Positions 25,007 through 37,243 are shown, counted from the first letter of the stretch. The stretch: DNA of 64,000 bases from Nocardioides ginsengisegetis (GCF_014138045.1 NZ_JACGXA010000001.1:2899001-2963000), one strand, 5' to 3'. Program-made: numbers and translations. Notes: generated by a model from the sequence alone, not told the origin.

Positions 25007-27580
25007 TCACCCCGAGGTTGCCCGCATGGCGATCTCCAGCGCCGCGTCGACCGACTCGGACCGGCCGGCCCGGACGTAGAGGTCCCACATGCCGCCGAGC
25101 CGGTCGCGGCCGGCCGTCATCGGGCTGTGCGCGAGCCATCGGGCGAGCTCATCGTCGGCGTCCCGCACGTCGTAGAGACGGGCGACGGCGGCCGTGTGCG
25201 CCCCCAGCACCAGCGCGGCGACGTCGTCGATCGCGAGGGCCGCGAGCAGGCGGGCGTAGCCGTCCAGCAGGTCGGCGGTCAGGATCTCCTCTCCCACCTG
25301 GCGGGCGAGCTCGACCAGCTCGCGGAGGAGGGTCCTGGCCTCCCCGACCCGACCGAGCTCGAGCAGCGGCTCGACCATGTCGAGCCGGGCCTCGAGCTCG
25401 GTGCGCTGGTCCCCGCGCTGTCGGGTCAGCGTCACGACCTCGGCGAGCCGGTCGAGGGCCTGCTCGGGCTCGCCGGCCCGCACGTGCAGGTCCGCCCGGC
25501 GGCCGAGCACCCACGAGAGCCGCAGCCGGTCGTCGGCGCGGCGGGCGAGCGCGATGCTCTCGTCCAGCAGGGCCCGGCAGCGCTCGTGGTCGTCGGTGTG
25601 GAAGCGCTCCAGGAGGTGCAGCGCCTCGGCCGTCCGGCGGTCGTCGCCCAGGCGTCGGCTCATCTCCAGGGCCCGGGTCACCATCCCCTCGTCGACGCCC
25701 ATGCCCAGCGCACCGAGCACCGCGGCCAGGTCCGGGCTGTCCTCGTCGCCGGCCAGCTCGACGGCCCGGCGCAGCCACTCGTCCGGGTCCGGCTCGGGGT
25801 CGGGGAGCCGCCAGAGCTCGCGCAGCATCGCGGCCAGGTGGACGCCCAGCGCCGCCAGGTCCGGCGGCGGGGGCACCGCCGCGCCCGGCCGGAGCGTCCA
25901 CGCGAGCGCCTCGCGGATGTTCGGGTAGTCGGTGCGCAGCTGGCAGCGGGCATCGACGTCGCCGGCGGTGTGCAGGCGGGCGGTGAGCCGCGCGACGAGC
26001 TCGGCGCAGTACGCCGCGTGCGCCCGGCGTACGTCGTCCTCCTCGCCCGAGTCGGCCAGCAGCTCGAGGGCCACGTCGCGGACGGTGGCCAGCAGCACGA
26101 CCCTGGGCTGGCGGTCACTGTCCTCGCCGAGCACGACGAGCGCGGCGTCGGCGAGCTCGGCGACCGCGTCGAAGGGGTCCTGCCCGTCGGCGGCGACGGC
26201 CTGGACCCCGTCGAATCCGGCGCCCTCCACGAAGACCGCCAGGCGGCGGAACACCCGTTGCAGGTGGGGCTCGAGCAGGTCGTGGCTCCAGGCGATGGTG
26301 TCGCGGATCGTCCTGTGTCGGGCCGGCCGGTCTGCCGCGTTGTCGCCCAGCGCGGTCGAGCTGCGGAGCTGGACCAGCAGCGCACCGGGGCTGAGCAGCC
26401 GGGTCCGGGCGGCGGCGAGCTCGACCGCCAGCGGCAGCCCGTCGAGGCGCCGGCACAGCTCGACCACGTCGTCGACGTAGCGCTGGTCCAGGACCAGGTC
26501 GGGGCGGACCAGCCGCGCCTGCTGGAGGAACAGCTCGACCGCCTCCGGCCCGGGCAGCGGCTCGACCGAGCGGACCGACTCGCCGCGCAGGTGCAGGGGA
26601 CGCCGGGACGTCACCACGACGACCAGGCCGCGGACGGAGTCGAGCAGGTCGGCCACGACCGCGTCGGCCGTCGGGAGGTGCTCGAGGTTGTCCAGGACCA
26701 GCACGAGGCGCTGGTCGCCGAGATGGTCCAGGACGCTGTCGCGTCCGGCCACGTCCCCGCCCAGGCCCAGCGCCTCGGCGATGGCGGTCCAGATCCGTGC
26801 CGGGTCGGTGACCGCCGCGCACGGCACGAAGTAGACCCCGCCCGGGAACGTGTCGCCGAGCGAGGCCGCGAGCGCGGTGGCGAGCCGGGTCTTCCCGGCA
26901 CCGCCGAGGCCCGTCAGGGTGACCAGCCGGGCCCGCCCGGAGGACACGAGGTCGAGGAGGTCGGCGAGCTCGCGGTCGCGACCGACCAGGGGCGTGGTCT
27001 CGGCCGGGAGCCGGCTCACCGCGCCGAGGCTCTTGAGCGGCGGGAAGGCCTCGTCGAGACCCGGCCCCGTGAGCTGGTGCAGGTGCTCGGGTGCGGCGAG
27101 GTCCCGGAAGCGGTGCCAGCCCAGGTCGGTGGTGCCGAGTCCGTCGGGCAGCGGACCGAGCAGCTGCCGAGTCACGTCGGTGAGGACGACCTGTCCACCG
27201 TGGGCGGCCGCGGCCACACGGGCGGCCCGGTGGACGTCGAGGCCGACGTAGGCGTCGGCGTGCCGCGCCGGGTCGCCGCTGTGGATGCCCATCCGGACCC
27301 GGACCACGGCCCCGCCCGGCCACTCGTGGGCCGCGAGCGCGCGCTGCCCCGCGGCCGCGGCGAGCACGGCGGAGCGGGCCGTCGCGAAGACGACGTAGAA
27401 GCTGTCGCCCTCGGTGCCGAGCTCGTTGCCGCCGTACGTCGTCCACGCCTCGCGGAGGATCCGGCGCTGGGCGTCGAGGACCTCGGCGTACGACTCGCCG
27501 GCGCGGCTGAGCAGCGCGGTCGAGCCCTCGATGTCGGAGAACAGCAGCGACACCGTCCCGGAGGGCAGCTCGACGTCCAT
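25007..27580 (-). CDS. Class III adenylate/guanylate cyclase fused to AAA-type ATPase and helical repeats
   Basis: An 857-residue cytoplasmic signalling protein. Residues about 8-170 form a class III cyclase domain with both metal aspartates, Asp16 (FSDIEGST) and Asp59 (GDSFYVVF). Residues about 195-460 are an NTPase like those of LuxR/SARP-type STAND regulators, with Walker A GLGGAGKT at 224-231 and Walker B-like [11 protein letters not shown] near 300. The remaining 400 residues are TPR-like helices; there is no DNA-binding domain. It would make cyclic nucleotide under control of the STAND module, but the signal is unknown. It is divergent from the histidine-kinase gene, with 49 bases between starts. 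Confidence 0.87.
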   Translation of the reverse strand: MDVELPSGTVSLLFSDIEGSTALLSRAGESYAEVLDAQRRILREAWTTYGGNELGTEGDSFYVVFATARSAVLAAAAGQRALAAHEWPGGAVVRVRMGIHSGDPARHADAYVGLDVHRAARVAAAAHGGQVVLTDVTRQLLGPLPDGLGTTDLGWHRFRDLAAPEHLHQLTGPGLDEAFPPLKSLGAVSRLPAETTPLVGRDRELADLLDLVSSGRARLVTLTGLGGAGKTRLATALAASLGDTFPGGVYFVPCAAVTDPARIWTAIAEALGLGGDVAGRDSVLDHLGDQRLVLVLDNLEHLPTADAVVADLLDSVRGLVVVVTSRRPLHLRGESVRSVEPLPGPEAVELFLQQARLVRPDLVLDQRYVDDVVELCRRLDGLPLAVELAAARTRLLSPGALLVQLRSSTALGDNAADRPARHRTIRDTIAWSHDLLEPHLQRVFRRLAVFVEGAGFDGVQAVAADGQDPFDAVAELADAALVVLGEDSDRQPRVVLLATVRDVALELLADSGEEDDVRRAHAAYCAELVARLTARLHTAGDVDARCQLRTDYPNIREALAWTLRPGAAVPPPPDLAALGVHLAAMLRELWRLPDPEPDPDEWLRRAVELAGDEDSPDLAAVLGALGMGVDEGMVTRALEMSRRLGDDRRTAEALHLLERFHTDDHERCRALLDESIALARRADDRLRLSWVLGRRADLHVRAGEPEQALDRLAEVVTLTRQRGDQRTELEARLDMVEPLLELGRVGEARTLLRELVELARQVGEEILTADLLDGYARLLAALAIDDVAALVLGAHTAAVARLYDVRDADDELARWLAHSPMTAGRDRLGGMWDLYVRAGRSESVDAALEIAMRATSG

Positions 27581-27629
27581 GCTGCATTGTGCGCGAGACA
27601 TCCACCTCCGGGGGTCCCGCTGGGCCACA

Positions 27630-30170
<2,541 letters not shown>

Positions 30171-30177
30171 GGCCGGC

Positions 30178-31665
30178 TCACCCCACGACCTGGTCCCCGG
30201 AGATCAGGTAGCCGTCGCCGTCCCGCGCCAGCTCGATGCGGCGGGTCTCGGTCTGGGAGCTGCCATCGGTCGTGTAGGTGATCGTGGCGTCCACGGCGCC
30301 ACCCGGGGCGGGGGCGACGTCGACGGAGACCTCGTCGATGGTGTCCCAGAAGCCCGCGTAGTCGCCGTACGAGGTGCGGCTCTGGTAGTCGCGGGACAAC
30401 ATCGACCACCCGGCCTCCGTGTCGTCGGGCAGGACGCCGTAGTAGTCCTCGACGAACGCGGTCCTGCTCCCCGAAGCCGGGGCCGGGGAAGGGGCGGAGG
30501 AGGTCTCGTCGCTCTGGGACAGGCTCGACGACGTGCCCGTGGACGTGCGCGTGGACGTGTCCGGGGACCTGTCCGCGGACGTCGTGCCAGAGGATCCCGC
30601 CGTCGGGCCGCCAGCGGTGTCGCTGCCGTTGCCGTCGTTGAGCAGGAGGTAGCCACCCCCGAGCGCCGCCACCAGCAGCAGGACGGCCAGGCCGACCAGC
30701 AGCGCACGGCGACTCCCCTGACTGTCCTGGCTGTCCGGGCCGGACGGCACGGGAGCCGGCGCGACGTACGCCTCCTGCGGTGTGGGGGTGGGATCGGGAG
30801 CGGACTCGGGCAGCACCGACGTCGCGGCGGCCACGGGGACCGAGGCACGGGTGCCGCTGTCGTCGTGGTCACGATGGATGCGGTGCAGCGCCTGGGCCAC
30901 TTCGCTCATGGACCAGCGCGCGTCGGGGTCCGGGTCCAGCATCCGCTGGAGCGGGCCGGCGAGCGCCCCGGGGTCCTCGGCCGCTCGCACCTCCCCCGAG
31001 GTGATCTCGGTGAGCATGGCGAGGTGGTTGGCCTGCTCGGGGAAGGGTGGACGCCCCTCGACCGCGGCGTACAGCGTGGCGCCGAGCGCCCAGACGTCGT
31101 CGGCGGGCGTCGGCTCGAGCCCGCGGGCGAGCTGGGGCGAGAAGTACGCCGGGGTGCCGGACACCAGGCCCGAGTGGGTCAGGACCGCGTCGCCGGTCGT
31201 GCGGGAGATGCCGAAGTCGGAGATCTTCGCGTGGTCGTCATCGGTGACGAGGATGTTGCTGGGCTTCACGTCGCGGTGCACCGTGCCGCGGGCGTGCGCA
31301 GCGGCCAGACCGTCGGCCACCTGGGCGCCCAGGCCGGCGGCCCGCCCCGGCGCGAGGCGGCCGTCGGCCATGATCTGCGCGAGAGTGCGGCCGGGGACGT
31401 ACTCCATCACCAGCCAGATGTGGTCCCCCTCCTCGATCACGTCGTACACCGACACCACGTTGGGGTGGTTGAGCGGCGCGGAGGAGCGCGCCTCACGCAT
31501 CGCCCGGGCCAGGTCGGGGGTGGCCTCCCCCGGCATCAGGCCGACCTGCTTGGCGGCCACCACGCGGCTCAGGACGACGTCACGGCACAGCCAGACGCTG
31601 CCCATCCCGCCACGGCCCACCTCACGCTCGACCTCATAGCGGCCGGCGATGGTCTCGGGTGACAT
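30178..31665 (-). CDS. Serine/threonine protein kinase, membrane anchored
   Basis: A 495-residue Hanks-type kinase. The kinase domain is about 8-265: glycine loop GRGGMGSVW, ATP lysine Lys39, catalytic HRDVKPSN with Asp132, and DFG at 150-152. A proline- and serine-rich linker leads to one membrane helix at about 320-343. The outer part is serine/threonine-rich (about 350-400) and ends in a roughly 90-residue domain with tyrosine and tryptophan residues (FVEDYYGVLPDD ... DGYLISGDQVVG). PASTA repeats are absent, so this is not a PknB-type wall sensor. The outer domain resembles small lumazine-like or NTF2-like stress sensors only loosely. Confidence 0.9.
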   Translation of the reverse strand: MSPETIAGRYEVEREVGRGGMGSVWLCRDVVLSRVVAAKQVGLMPGEATPDLARAMREARSSAPLNHPNVVSVYDVIEEGDHIWLVMEYVPGRTLAQIMADGRLAPGRAAGLGAQVADGLAAAHARGTVHRDVKPSNILVTDDDHAKISDFGISRTTGDAVLTHSGLVSGTPAYFSPQLARGLEPTPADDVWALGATLYAAVEGRPPFPEQANHLAMLTEITSGEVRAAEDPGALAGPLQRMLDPDPDARWSMSEVAQALHRIHRDHDDSGTRASVPVAAATSVLPESAPDPTPTPQEAYVAPAPVPSGPDSQDSQGSRRALLVGLAVLLLVAALGGGYLLLNDGNGSDTAGGPTAGSSGTTSADRSPDTSTRTSTGTSSSLSQSDETSSAPSPAPASGSRTAFVEDYYGVLPDDTEAGWSMLSRDYQSRTSYGDYAGFWDTIDEVSVDVAPAPGGAVDATITYTTDGSSQTETRRIELARDGDGYLISGDQVVG

Positions 31666-31743
31666 GTCGCCCCTCTCGTCGGTTCTCCGGGTTTGTTACC
31701 CAAAGCGAGCGAGAGTACGCAATGCGGCCGGGACCCGGCCAGC

Positions 31744-32790
31744 TCAGAGGCCGCTCCACCACTCCGTCGTCGGCAGGTCCCCGCCGACGTCGAACCGCTC
31801 TCCCGGCCGCGGCTGCGCGAGGCGTACGCCGGCCTCGGCGGCCTCCCGGCGCGCCCAGTCGGCCGGGGCTGCCCAGGTGTGGAAGGCCAGGTCGAAGGTG
31901 GCCCAGTGGATCGGCAGCATCACGTCGCCACGCAGCTCGACGTGGGTCCGGACCGCCTCGGCGGGGTCCATGTGGACGTCGGGCCAGCGGACGTCGTACG
32001 CCCCGATGGGCAGCACCGTCAGGTCGACCGGACCGCGCTGGCGGCCGAGCTCGGCGAAGGCCGGGGTGTAGCCGGTGTCGCCGCCGAAGAAGACGCGGCG
32101 GTCGCCTGCCTCGACCAGCCAGGACGACCAGAGCGTGAGGTTGGAGCGGAACAAGCGGCCCGAGAAGTGCCGGGCCTCCGTGCAGGAGAGCACCAGGCCG
32201 TCGAGGTCGACCGACTCCTCCCAGTCGAGCTCGAGGATGCGGTCGTCGGGCACGCCCCAGGACCGCAGGTGCTCGCCGACACCGAGCGGGACGACGAACG
32301 GCACGTCCTGGGTCCGGGTCAGCCGGTCGATGGTCGCGGTGTCGAGGTGGTCGTAGTGGTCGTGGGAGATCAGCACCGCGTCGAGGCGGGGCAGGTCGTC
32401 GATGCTCGCCGGGACGGGGTGGCTGCGGCGCGGCCCGACCGTCGCGGACGGCGAGACTCGCTCGCTCCAGACCGGGTCGGTCAGCACCCAGCGCCCGCCC
32501 ACCTCGAGCAGCACCGTCGAGTGGCCCAGCCAGGTGGCGGCGCAGTCGGCCGCCTGCTCGGCCCAGCGCGGGGCGACCAGCGGGACGGCGCCGGCCGGCT
32601 TGCCGACGTTGCCCTTCGTGGCGAACTCCCGCGCGATCGACCCGCGGCCGCCCGACTCGACCACCCGGGCCGGCTCACGGTTGTGGAAGACCCCGTCGTA
32701 GTGGTGCGGGGAGTCGTAGCTGTCCCGGCCGCCGGCGCCGAACGAGCGGCGCAGTCCGACCAGGGCGCGAGGCGTCAGCGTGGGCAGCAC
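31744..32790 (-). CDS. MBL-fold metal-dependent hydrolase
   Basis: A 348-residue metallo-beta-lactamase-fold protein of the UlaG / NAPE-phospholipase D-like type. The metal motif SHDHYDHLD is near 142-150; GGDT near 240 and PIHWATFDLAFH near 300 supply the remaining ligands. The N-terminal 90 residues with GHSTVLLEVGG and TDPVWSERVSP are standard for this subgroup. It should be a soluble hydrolase acting on an ester or phosphodiester; the substrate is not known. No signal peptide is seen. It is separate from its neighbours. Confidence 0.87.
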   Translation of the reverse strand: MLPTLTPRALVGLRRSFGAGGRDSYDSPHHYDGVFHNREPARVVESGGRGSIAREFATKGNVGKPAGAVPLVAPRWAEQAADCAATWLGHSTVLLEVGGRWVLTDPVWSERVSPSATVGPRRSHPVPASIDDLPRLDAVLISHDHYDHLDTATIDRLTRTQDVPFVVPLGVGEHLRSWGVPDDRILELDWEESVDLDGLVLSCTEARHFSGRLFRSNLTLWSSWLVEAGDRRVFFGGDTGYTPAFAELGRQRGPVDLTVLPIGAYDVRWPDVHMDPAEAVRTHVELRGDVMLPIHWATFDLAFHTWAAPADWARREAAEAGVRLAQPRPGERFDVGGDLPTTEWWSGL

Positions 32791-32830
32791 GGGTCCATTC
32801 TGACCCGTGGACCCTGAGCCGGCACCCGAC

Positions 32831-33280
32831 TCACGCGGGTCCGTCCCACGACCAGTGCGGCAGCGGGACGTCCTCGGGGACGTCGTCGGGGGTGTCCGGG
32901 TGGGCCGCCATCAGGTCGGTGCCCCACCGGAAGTAGGCCAGGAGCGTGTCGTGCAGCGGGCCATCGTCGCCGAAGCCGGCGTCGTGGAGCGCCGCCGCGA
33001 AGCACGCCACCGCCCGCTCGTCGAGGTCGTGGTGCTCGCCGTTGCCGGCGTGGAGCCGCAGCACGTGGCTGTGGTCGGCCATCGCGCCGGTGTAGGCCGC
33101 CGGCCCGCCGAGCGCCTCGGCCCAGTACGTCGCCAGCCGCTCGAGGTGGTCGGGGTGCTGTCCCGGGTGGCCGAACGGGTGGCTCGCGACCGGGTCGGCC
33201 AGGCACCTCTCGTGCCAGGCGTGGGCGAGCCGCAGCAGGCCGTCGTACCCGCCCGCGGCCTCGTAGATCGTCGGCTCCAT
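32831..33280 (-). CDS. Truncated haemoglobin, group II-like
   Basis: A 149-residue globin. TIYEAAGGYDGLLRLAHAWHERCLADP at the start, HPFGHPGQHPDHLERLATYWAEALGG in the middle with the proximal histidine candidate in GEHHDLDERAV near 85, and the C-terminal DTLLAYFRWGT helix fit the group II truncated globin pattern. Members bind oxygen or nitric oxide in the cytoplasm. The start at 33280 is preferred over longer readings that are low-complexity. The gene is divergent from the GlsB-type membrane-protein gene at 33347. Confidence 0.8.
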   Translation of the reverse strand: MEPTIYEAAGGYDGLLRLAHAWHERCLADPVASHPFGHPGQHPDHLERLATYWAEALGGPAAYTGAMADHSHVLRLHAGNGEHHDLDERAVACFAAALHDAGFGDDGPLHDTLLAYFRWGTDLMAAHPDTPDDVPEDVPLPHWSWDGPA

Positions 33281-33346
33281 GGACCGATGCTGGGGGACGT
33301 CCTGCGCGCCGGGCAAGGGCTGGGCGGAGGGGCGTAGGTTGACCGC

Positions 33347-33607
33347 ATGATCGGTTTCCTCATCGCCGGCCTCATCATCGGGGCCCTCGCTCGACTCATC
33401 AAGCCGGGCAAGCAGAACCTCGGCATCCTCGCCACCCTCGGGCTCGGCCTCGTCGGCTCGCTCATCGGCGGCCTGATCGCCTCGGCACTCGGCACCGGCT
33501 CCATCTGGGAGCTCAACGTCCTCGGCTTCGTCCTCGCCGTGATCGCGGCCGTGCTGCTCATCGGCGTCGCGGAGGGAGTCGCGGGCAAGAACCGCACCCG
33601 CGCCTGA
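33347..33607 (+). CDS. GlsB/YeaQ/YmgE-family membrane protein
   Basis: An 86-residue protein with three hydrophobic segments and the glycine pattern typical of the transglycosylase-associated (GlsB/YeaQ/YmgE) family: FLIAGLIIGALARLIKPG, then LATLGLGLVGSLIGGLIAS. Family members are membrane proteins linked with stress responses in several bacteria; the molecular role is not settled. The length is usual. The gene ends 8 bases before the convergent lipoprotein gene. Confidence 0.88.
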   Translation: MIGFLIAGLIIGALARLIKPGKQNLGILATLGLGLVGSLIGGLIASALGTGSIWELNVLGFVLAVIAAVLLIGVAEGVAGKNRTRA

Positions 33608-33615
33608 CGCCGTCG

Positions 33616-34212
33616 TCAGGCCCTCGGCGGCCGGCTCGGCTCGAGGACCGGCAGACCTGACCGGGCGGCGCTGCGGCCGGTCTTGTGCAGGTAGACGTCG
33701 AGCGCCGCCTCGCCGAACGGCTCCCCCAGGCCGCACCCGCGCTCGATGTCGGGGAAGGCGGCGAGCAGCGAGGGGGCGGCCAGCACGCCGTCGTACGCCG
33801 CCTGGCCGTGCGCGATGACCCAGCTCCGGAAGTCCGTGAAGAGGTCGTCGCCCAGCCCGAGGCCCGGGAGGCACAGCGCATCGGCCTGCTGTGCCACGTC
33901 ACGGGTGTAGAGGGTCCGGCTGACCCGGACCAGCGTGCGGTGGAAGTCGGCCACATCCCCGGCGTCCAGTCCCGCCAGCGCCCGCTTCAACGCGTGCGCC
34001 TGGCGACGGTCGCCGTCGGTCGCCCCGCCGGAGCAGGAGCGCTCCACCAGCCGCCAGAAGTCGGCGTCCTTGCCACCCGTCGTGGCGCAGTACGGCGGGA
34101 GGGCGGCCTTGCCCCGCTCCGTCCCGCCCTCGGGCTGGACGGTCCCGCAGGCCGAGGCCGCGAGGAGAACGAGGGAGCCCAGCAGGGCCGCGGCGCGAAT
34201 CCGAGTGTTCAC
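33616..34212 (-). CDS. Lipoprotein with DUF4240-like domain
   Basis: A 198-residue exported lipoprotein. The lipobox LAASAC places the modified cysteine at residue 22. From about residue 50 the sequence (DADFWRLVERSC, then LDAGDVADFHRTLVRVSRTLY and FTDFRSWVIAHGQAAYDGVL) follows the DUF4240 pattern, which is usually found in cytoplasmic proteins, so secretion is somewhat unusual. No enzymatic motif is visible. The family function is unknown. Confidence 0.75.
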   Translation of the reverse strand: MNTRIRAAALLGSLVLLAASACGTVQPEGGTERGKAALPPYCATTGGKDADFWRLVERSCSGGATDGDRRQAHALKRALAGLDAGDVADFHRTLVRVSRTLYTRDVAQQADALCLPGLGLGDDLFTDFRSWVIAHGQAAYDGVLAAPSLLAAFPDIERGCGLGEPFGEAALDVYLHKTGRSAARSGLPVLEPSRPPRA

Positions 34213-34315
34213 GGGCGCAGTATGGCTGCCACGGCGCCGTACTCGTAGCCGGGACAGCGCGCTGTCCCGCGCTTACTCTGGGACCGACTCAGCGGCGATA
34301 CGGGGAGGAGTCGGG

Positions 34316-34702
34316 ATGACGTCATCGCTCCAGGCCGTCGTCGTCGACTGCCGCAACCCGCAGGCACAGGCGGCCTTCTGGGCCAAGGTCCTGGGCCGAA
34401 CGTCGGTCGAGCGCAACACCGACGAGTACCTCGTCAGCGATCCCGCCCGCCAGGCCACGCCGCTCTACTTCATGAAGGTGCCCGAGCCCCGGGTCGGCAA
34501 GAACCGGCTCCACCTCGACCTGGTCACCGAGGGTGCCCTCGACGACGAGGTCAGCCGGCTCATGGCGCTCGGCGCCCACTTCGTGGAGGTCCGGCAGGAC
34601 CCGGCGACCCTCGACAACCCCGACACCTGGGCCGTCCTCGAGGACCCCGAGGGCAACGTGTTCTGCGCGGCCAGCTCCTCCACCGTCACCGGCTGGGCCT
34701 GA
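34316..34702 (+). CDS. VOC-family (glyoxalase-like) protein
   Basis: A 128-residue protein with the glyoxalase/bleomycin-resistance fold: QAVVVDCRNPQAQAAFWAKVLG at the start, LYFMKVPEPRVGKNRLHLDL in the middle, and DNPDTWAVLEDPEGNVFCA at the end, which carries the usual terminal metal-site glutamate region. Single-domain members act as dimers; the substrate cannot be predicted. The ATG at 34316 is preceded by GGGGAGGAG, a strong ribosome site. Confidence 0.85.
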   Translation: MTSSLQAVVVDCRNPQAQAAFWAKVLGRTSVERNTDEYLVSDPARQATPLYFMKVPEPRVGKNRLHLDLVTEGALDDEVSRLMALGAHFVEVRQDPATLDNPDTWAVLEDPEGNVFCAASSSTVTGWA

Positions 34703-34710
34703 CCGAGGCG

Positions 34711-34920
34711 CTACGCCGCCGTGCGCGTCCGCAGCGGCAGCAGGTGAGCCTTGCCCTCGCGCTCGGCGACCATGCGGGTCGCCTCGAGGTCGTACTGCTG
34801 CGCCAGCTCGACGGCGCGGGCGAGGTCACCGTCACCGGCGGCGCGGTTGACGCCCTCCACGAAGGAGGCGTGCAGGACGTTGAGGTCGTCGATCAGGCGG
34901 GTGGGAGTCATCGTGCTCAT
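34711..34920 (-). CDS. Small helical protein of unknown function
   Basis: A 69-residue protein, largely helical (RLIDDLNVLHASFVEGVNRA, ARAVELAQQYDLEATRMVAE) with a basic C-terminal tail. No domain is recognised. The codon use and spacing, 8 bases from the convergent VOC gene, support it as a real gene. The 160-base region upstream up to 35080 shows no further gene. Confidence 0.6.
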   Translation of the reverse strand: MSTMTPTRLIDDLNVLHASFVEGVNRAAGDGDLARAVELAQQYDLEATRMVAEREGKAHLLPLRTRTAA

Positions 34921-35080
34921 GCCGTGCTCAACGAGCGAGGCGCCCGCAGGCTTCCCCGAAATCTGTGTTTGTGACCGGAATCAACACATCCGGGGGTCGT
35001 CCGCCCCTGGAGCCCGGCGCCGACCCGGACCCGTTCAGTAGGGTGCGATCCCATCCACAAGCACGCTGACGGGGGCCCCG

Positions 35081-35725
35081 ATGGCAGTACGTGTCGACCT
35101 CAACATCTCGCTCGACGGGTTCGCCAGCACGACGGACCAGACGCCGGAGAACCCCTTCGGCGACGACTGGCCGCGGCTGGTCAGCGCCTACACGGCGACC
35201 AGGACCTTCCGCGAACGCGTCCTGCACGACACCTCGGGCGAGGGAACGACGGGGGTGGACGATGCCTACGCGCAGGCGTACTTCGCCGAGCTCGGCGCGG
35301 AGATCATGGGTGCGGGGATGTTCGGCCTGCACAACTTCCCCGACGACCCGGACTGGCGCGGCTGGTGGGGCGACGAGCCGCCGTTCGGGTTCCCGGTGTT
35401 CGTGCTCACGCACGGCGCGCCCCGGCCGCCGATCGAGATGGCGGGAGGCACGACCTTCCACTTCCTGTCCGCGACCCCGCAGGAGGCACTGGACCGCGCA
35501 CTTGAGGTCGCCGACGGCAAGGACGTGCGGGTGGGCGGTGGACCGACCGTCGTGCGCGACTTCCTGAAGGCCGGGCTCGTCGACCACCTCCACGTCGCGA
35601 TCGCGCCGATCATCCTCGGCAGCGGCATCCGCCTGTGGGACGACCTGCGCGGCCTGGAGTCGACGTACGACGTCACCGCCGAGACGGCCGAGAGCGGCAC
35701 CGTCCACCTGACCTTCCGGCGGTAG
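35081..35725 (+). CDS. Dihydrofolate reductase-family (RibD C-terminal-like) protein
   Basis: A 214-residue protein of the RibD C-terminal / DHFR-like fold: VRVDLNISLDGFAST at the N-terminus, FPVFVLTHGAPRPP, then the NADPH-binding glycine stretch KDVRVGGGPTVVRDFLKAGL near 150, and HVAIAPIILGSGIRLW. Such stand-alone members are annotated as dihydrofolate reductase family proteins, but their substrates are generally unknown; this is not folA itself, as folate-binding residues are not evident. It is convergent with ychF. Confidence 0.85.
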   Translation: MAVRVDLNISLDGFASTTDQTPENPFGDDWPRLVSAYTATRTFRERVLHDTSGEGTTGVDDAYAQAYFAELGAEIMGAGMFGLHNFPDDPDWRGWWGDEPPFGFPVFVLTHGAPRPPIEMAGGTTFHFLSATPQEALDRALEVADGKDVRVGGGPTVVRDFLKAGLVDHLHVAIAPIILGSGIRLWDDLRGLESTYDVTAETAESGTVHLTFRR

Positions 35726-35748
35726 GCCGGAGCCGGTCAGACGTTGAA

Positions 35749-36825
35749 TCAGACGTTGAAGCGGAACTCCACGACGTCGCCGTCGGCCATGACGTAGTCC
35801 TTGCCCTCCATGCGCACCTTGCCGGCCTCCTTGGCCTTCTGCATGGTGCCGGCGGCCATCAGGTCGTCGAAGGAGACGATCTCGGCCTTGATGAAGCCGC
35901 GCTGGAAGTCGGTGTGGATCACGCCGGCGGCCTCGGGAGCGGTCGCGCCCTGGGGGATCGTCCAGGCGCGGGTCTCCTTGGGACCGGCGGTCAGGTAGGT
36001 CTGCAGGCCGAGGGTGTCGAAGCCGACGCGGGCCAGGACGTCGAGGCCCGGCTCGGTGACGCCCATCTCGGCGAGCATCTCGCGGGCCTCGTCCTCGTCG
36101 CCGAGCTCGACGAGCTCGGACTCGAACTTCGCGTCGAGGAAGATCGCCTCGGACGGCGCGACGATCTCGCGCATCCGGTCCTTGAGGGCCTCGTCGGCGA
36201 GCTCGTCGGCGTCGCAGTTGAAGACGTAGATGAACGGCTTGGCGGTCAGCAGCGACAGCTCTCGGATCAGCGCGCGGTCGACCTTCGTCGCGATGATCGG
36301 GGTGCCGGCCTCGAGGTGGCCGAGCGCCTCCTTGGCGGCCTCGAGGTTGGCGACGACGGCCTTGTTGCCGCGCGCCTCCTTCTCCAGGCGCGGGATGGCC
36401 TTCTCGACCGTCTGGAGGTCCGCGAGGATCAGCTCGGTCTGGATCGTGGAGATGTCGTTGGCGGGGTTGACCTCGCCGTCGACGTGGGTGACGTCCTCGT
36501 CGCGGAAGACCCGCGTCACCTGGCAGATCGCCGAGGACTCGCGGATGTGGGAGAGGAACTTGTTGCCCAGGCCCTCACCCTGCGAGGCGCCCGCGACGAT
36601 GCCGGCGATGTCGACGAACTCGACGGTGGCGGGCAGGACCTTCGCGGACCCGAACACCTCCGCGAGCTGCGGGAGCCGCTCGTCCGGCACACCCACGACA
36701 CCGACGTTCGGCTCGATGGTGGCGAACGGGTAGTTCGCCGCGAGGACGTCGTTCTTGGTCAGGGCGTTGAAGAGGGTCGACTTGCCCGCGTTCGGAAGTC
36801 CGACGATGCCGATGGTGAGTGCCAC
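35749..36825 (-). CDS. ychF: Ribosome-associated GTPase/ATPase YchF
   Basis: A 358-residue OBG-family P-loop protein. Walker A GLPNAGKST is at 9-17, switch region NYPFATIEPNVGVV follows, G3 DIAGIV near 70 and the NKxE-position residues differ as usual for YchF, which prefers ATP. A helical insert and the C-terminal TGS domain (GPKETRAWTIPQGATAPEAAGVIHTDFQRGFI) complete the family layout. It binds ribosomes and acts in translation and stress responses. Length and order are normal. It is convergent with the DHFR-like gene and separated by 45 bases from the DksA-like gene, same strand. Confidence 0.95.
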   Translation of the reverse strand: MALTIGIVGLPNAGKSTLFNALTKNDVLAANYPFATIEPNVGVVGVPDERLPQLAEVFGSAKVLPATVEFVDIAGIVAGASQGEGLGNKFLSHIRESSAICQVTRVFRDEDVTHVDGEVNPANDISTIQTELILADLQTVEKAIPRLEKEARGNKAVVANLEAAKEALGHLEAGTPIIATKVDRALIRELSLLTAKPFIYVFNCDADELADEALKDRMREIVAPSEAIFLDAKFESELVELGDEDEAREMLAEMGVTEPGLDVLARVGFDTLGLQTYLTAGPKETRAWTIPQGATAPEAAGVIHTDFQRGFIKAEIVSFDDLMAAGTMQKAKEAGKVRMEGKDYVMADGDVVEFRFNV

Positions 36826-36870
36826 GGGCGGCGAGTCTACGAGTGCGTACGCCGCCCCGACGAATCACAC

Positions 36871-37197
36871 TCAGCGTCTGGCGGCGTCCTCGACGCAGAG
36901 CGTCGCCCAGGGGAGCGCCTCGAGGCGCTCCTCGCCGATCGGCCCACCACAGACGTCGCAGGTGCCGCGGCTCCCGTCCTCGATCTTGACCAGGGCACGT
37001 TCGACGTCGACCATCGTCAACTGCAGCTGGTCGTGGACGGCGACCTGCGAGAGCCGGTCGACGGCCATCGAGGTCCCCTCGCCGACGCGCTTGCCGAAGG
37101 AGATCTCACCCCGGTCTCCCGGCAGGGCCGTGAGCTGGGCCATCTCCCGCTCGAGATCGGCCTTCTTCTCGAGCAGGGTCGTGCGGGCGGTGTCCAT
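36871..37197 (-). CDS. TraR/DksA-family zinc-finger protein
   Basis: A 108-residue DksA/TraR-type protein: a coiled-coil of two helices (residues about 5-75, TTLLEKKADLEREMAQL ... HDQLQLTMVDVERALVKI) and a C-terminal zinc finger, CDVCGGPIGEERLEALPWATLC. The usual fourth cysteine is replaced (CVED), so the finger has only three cysteines. Family members bind the RNA polymerase secondary channel; actinobacterial forms are poorly characterised. The start at 37197 is an ATG 46 bases from the divergent desulfurase-like gene. Confidence 0.85.
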   Translation of the reverse strand: MDTARTTLLEKKADLEREMAQLTALPGDRGEISFGKRVGEGTSMAVDRLSQVAVHDQLQLTMVDVERALVKIEDGSRGTCDVCGGPIGEERLEALPWATLCVEDAARR

Positions 37198-37243
37198 CCC
37201 TCCAGTCTCCTTCCTGCCACCAAAGGTCTGACACGCTGGCCGG

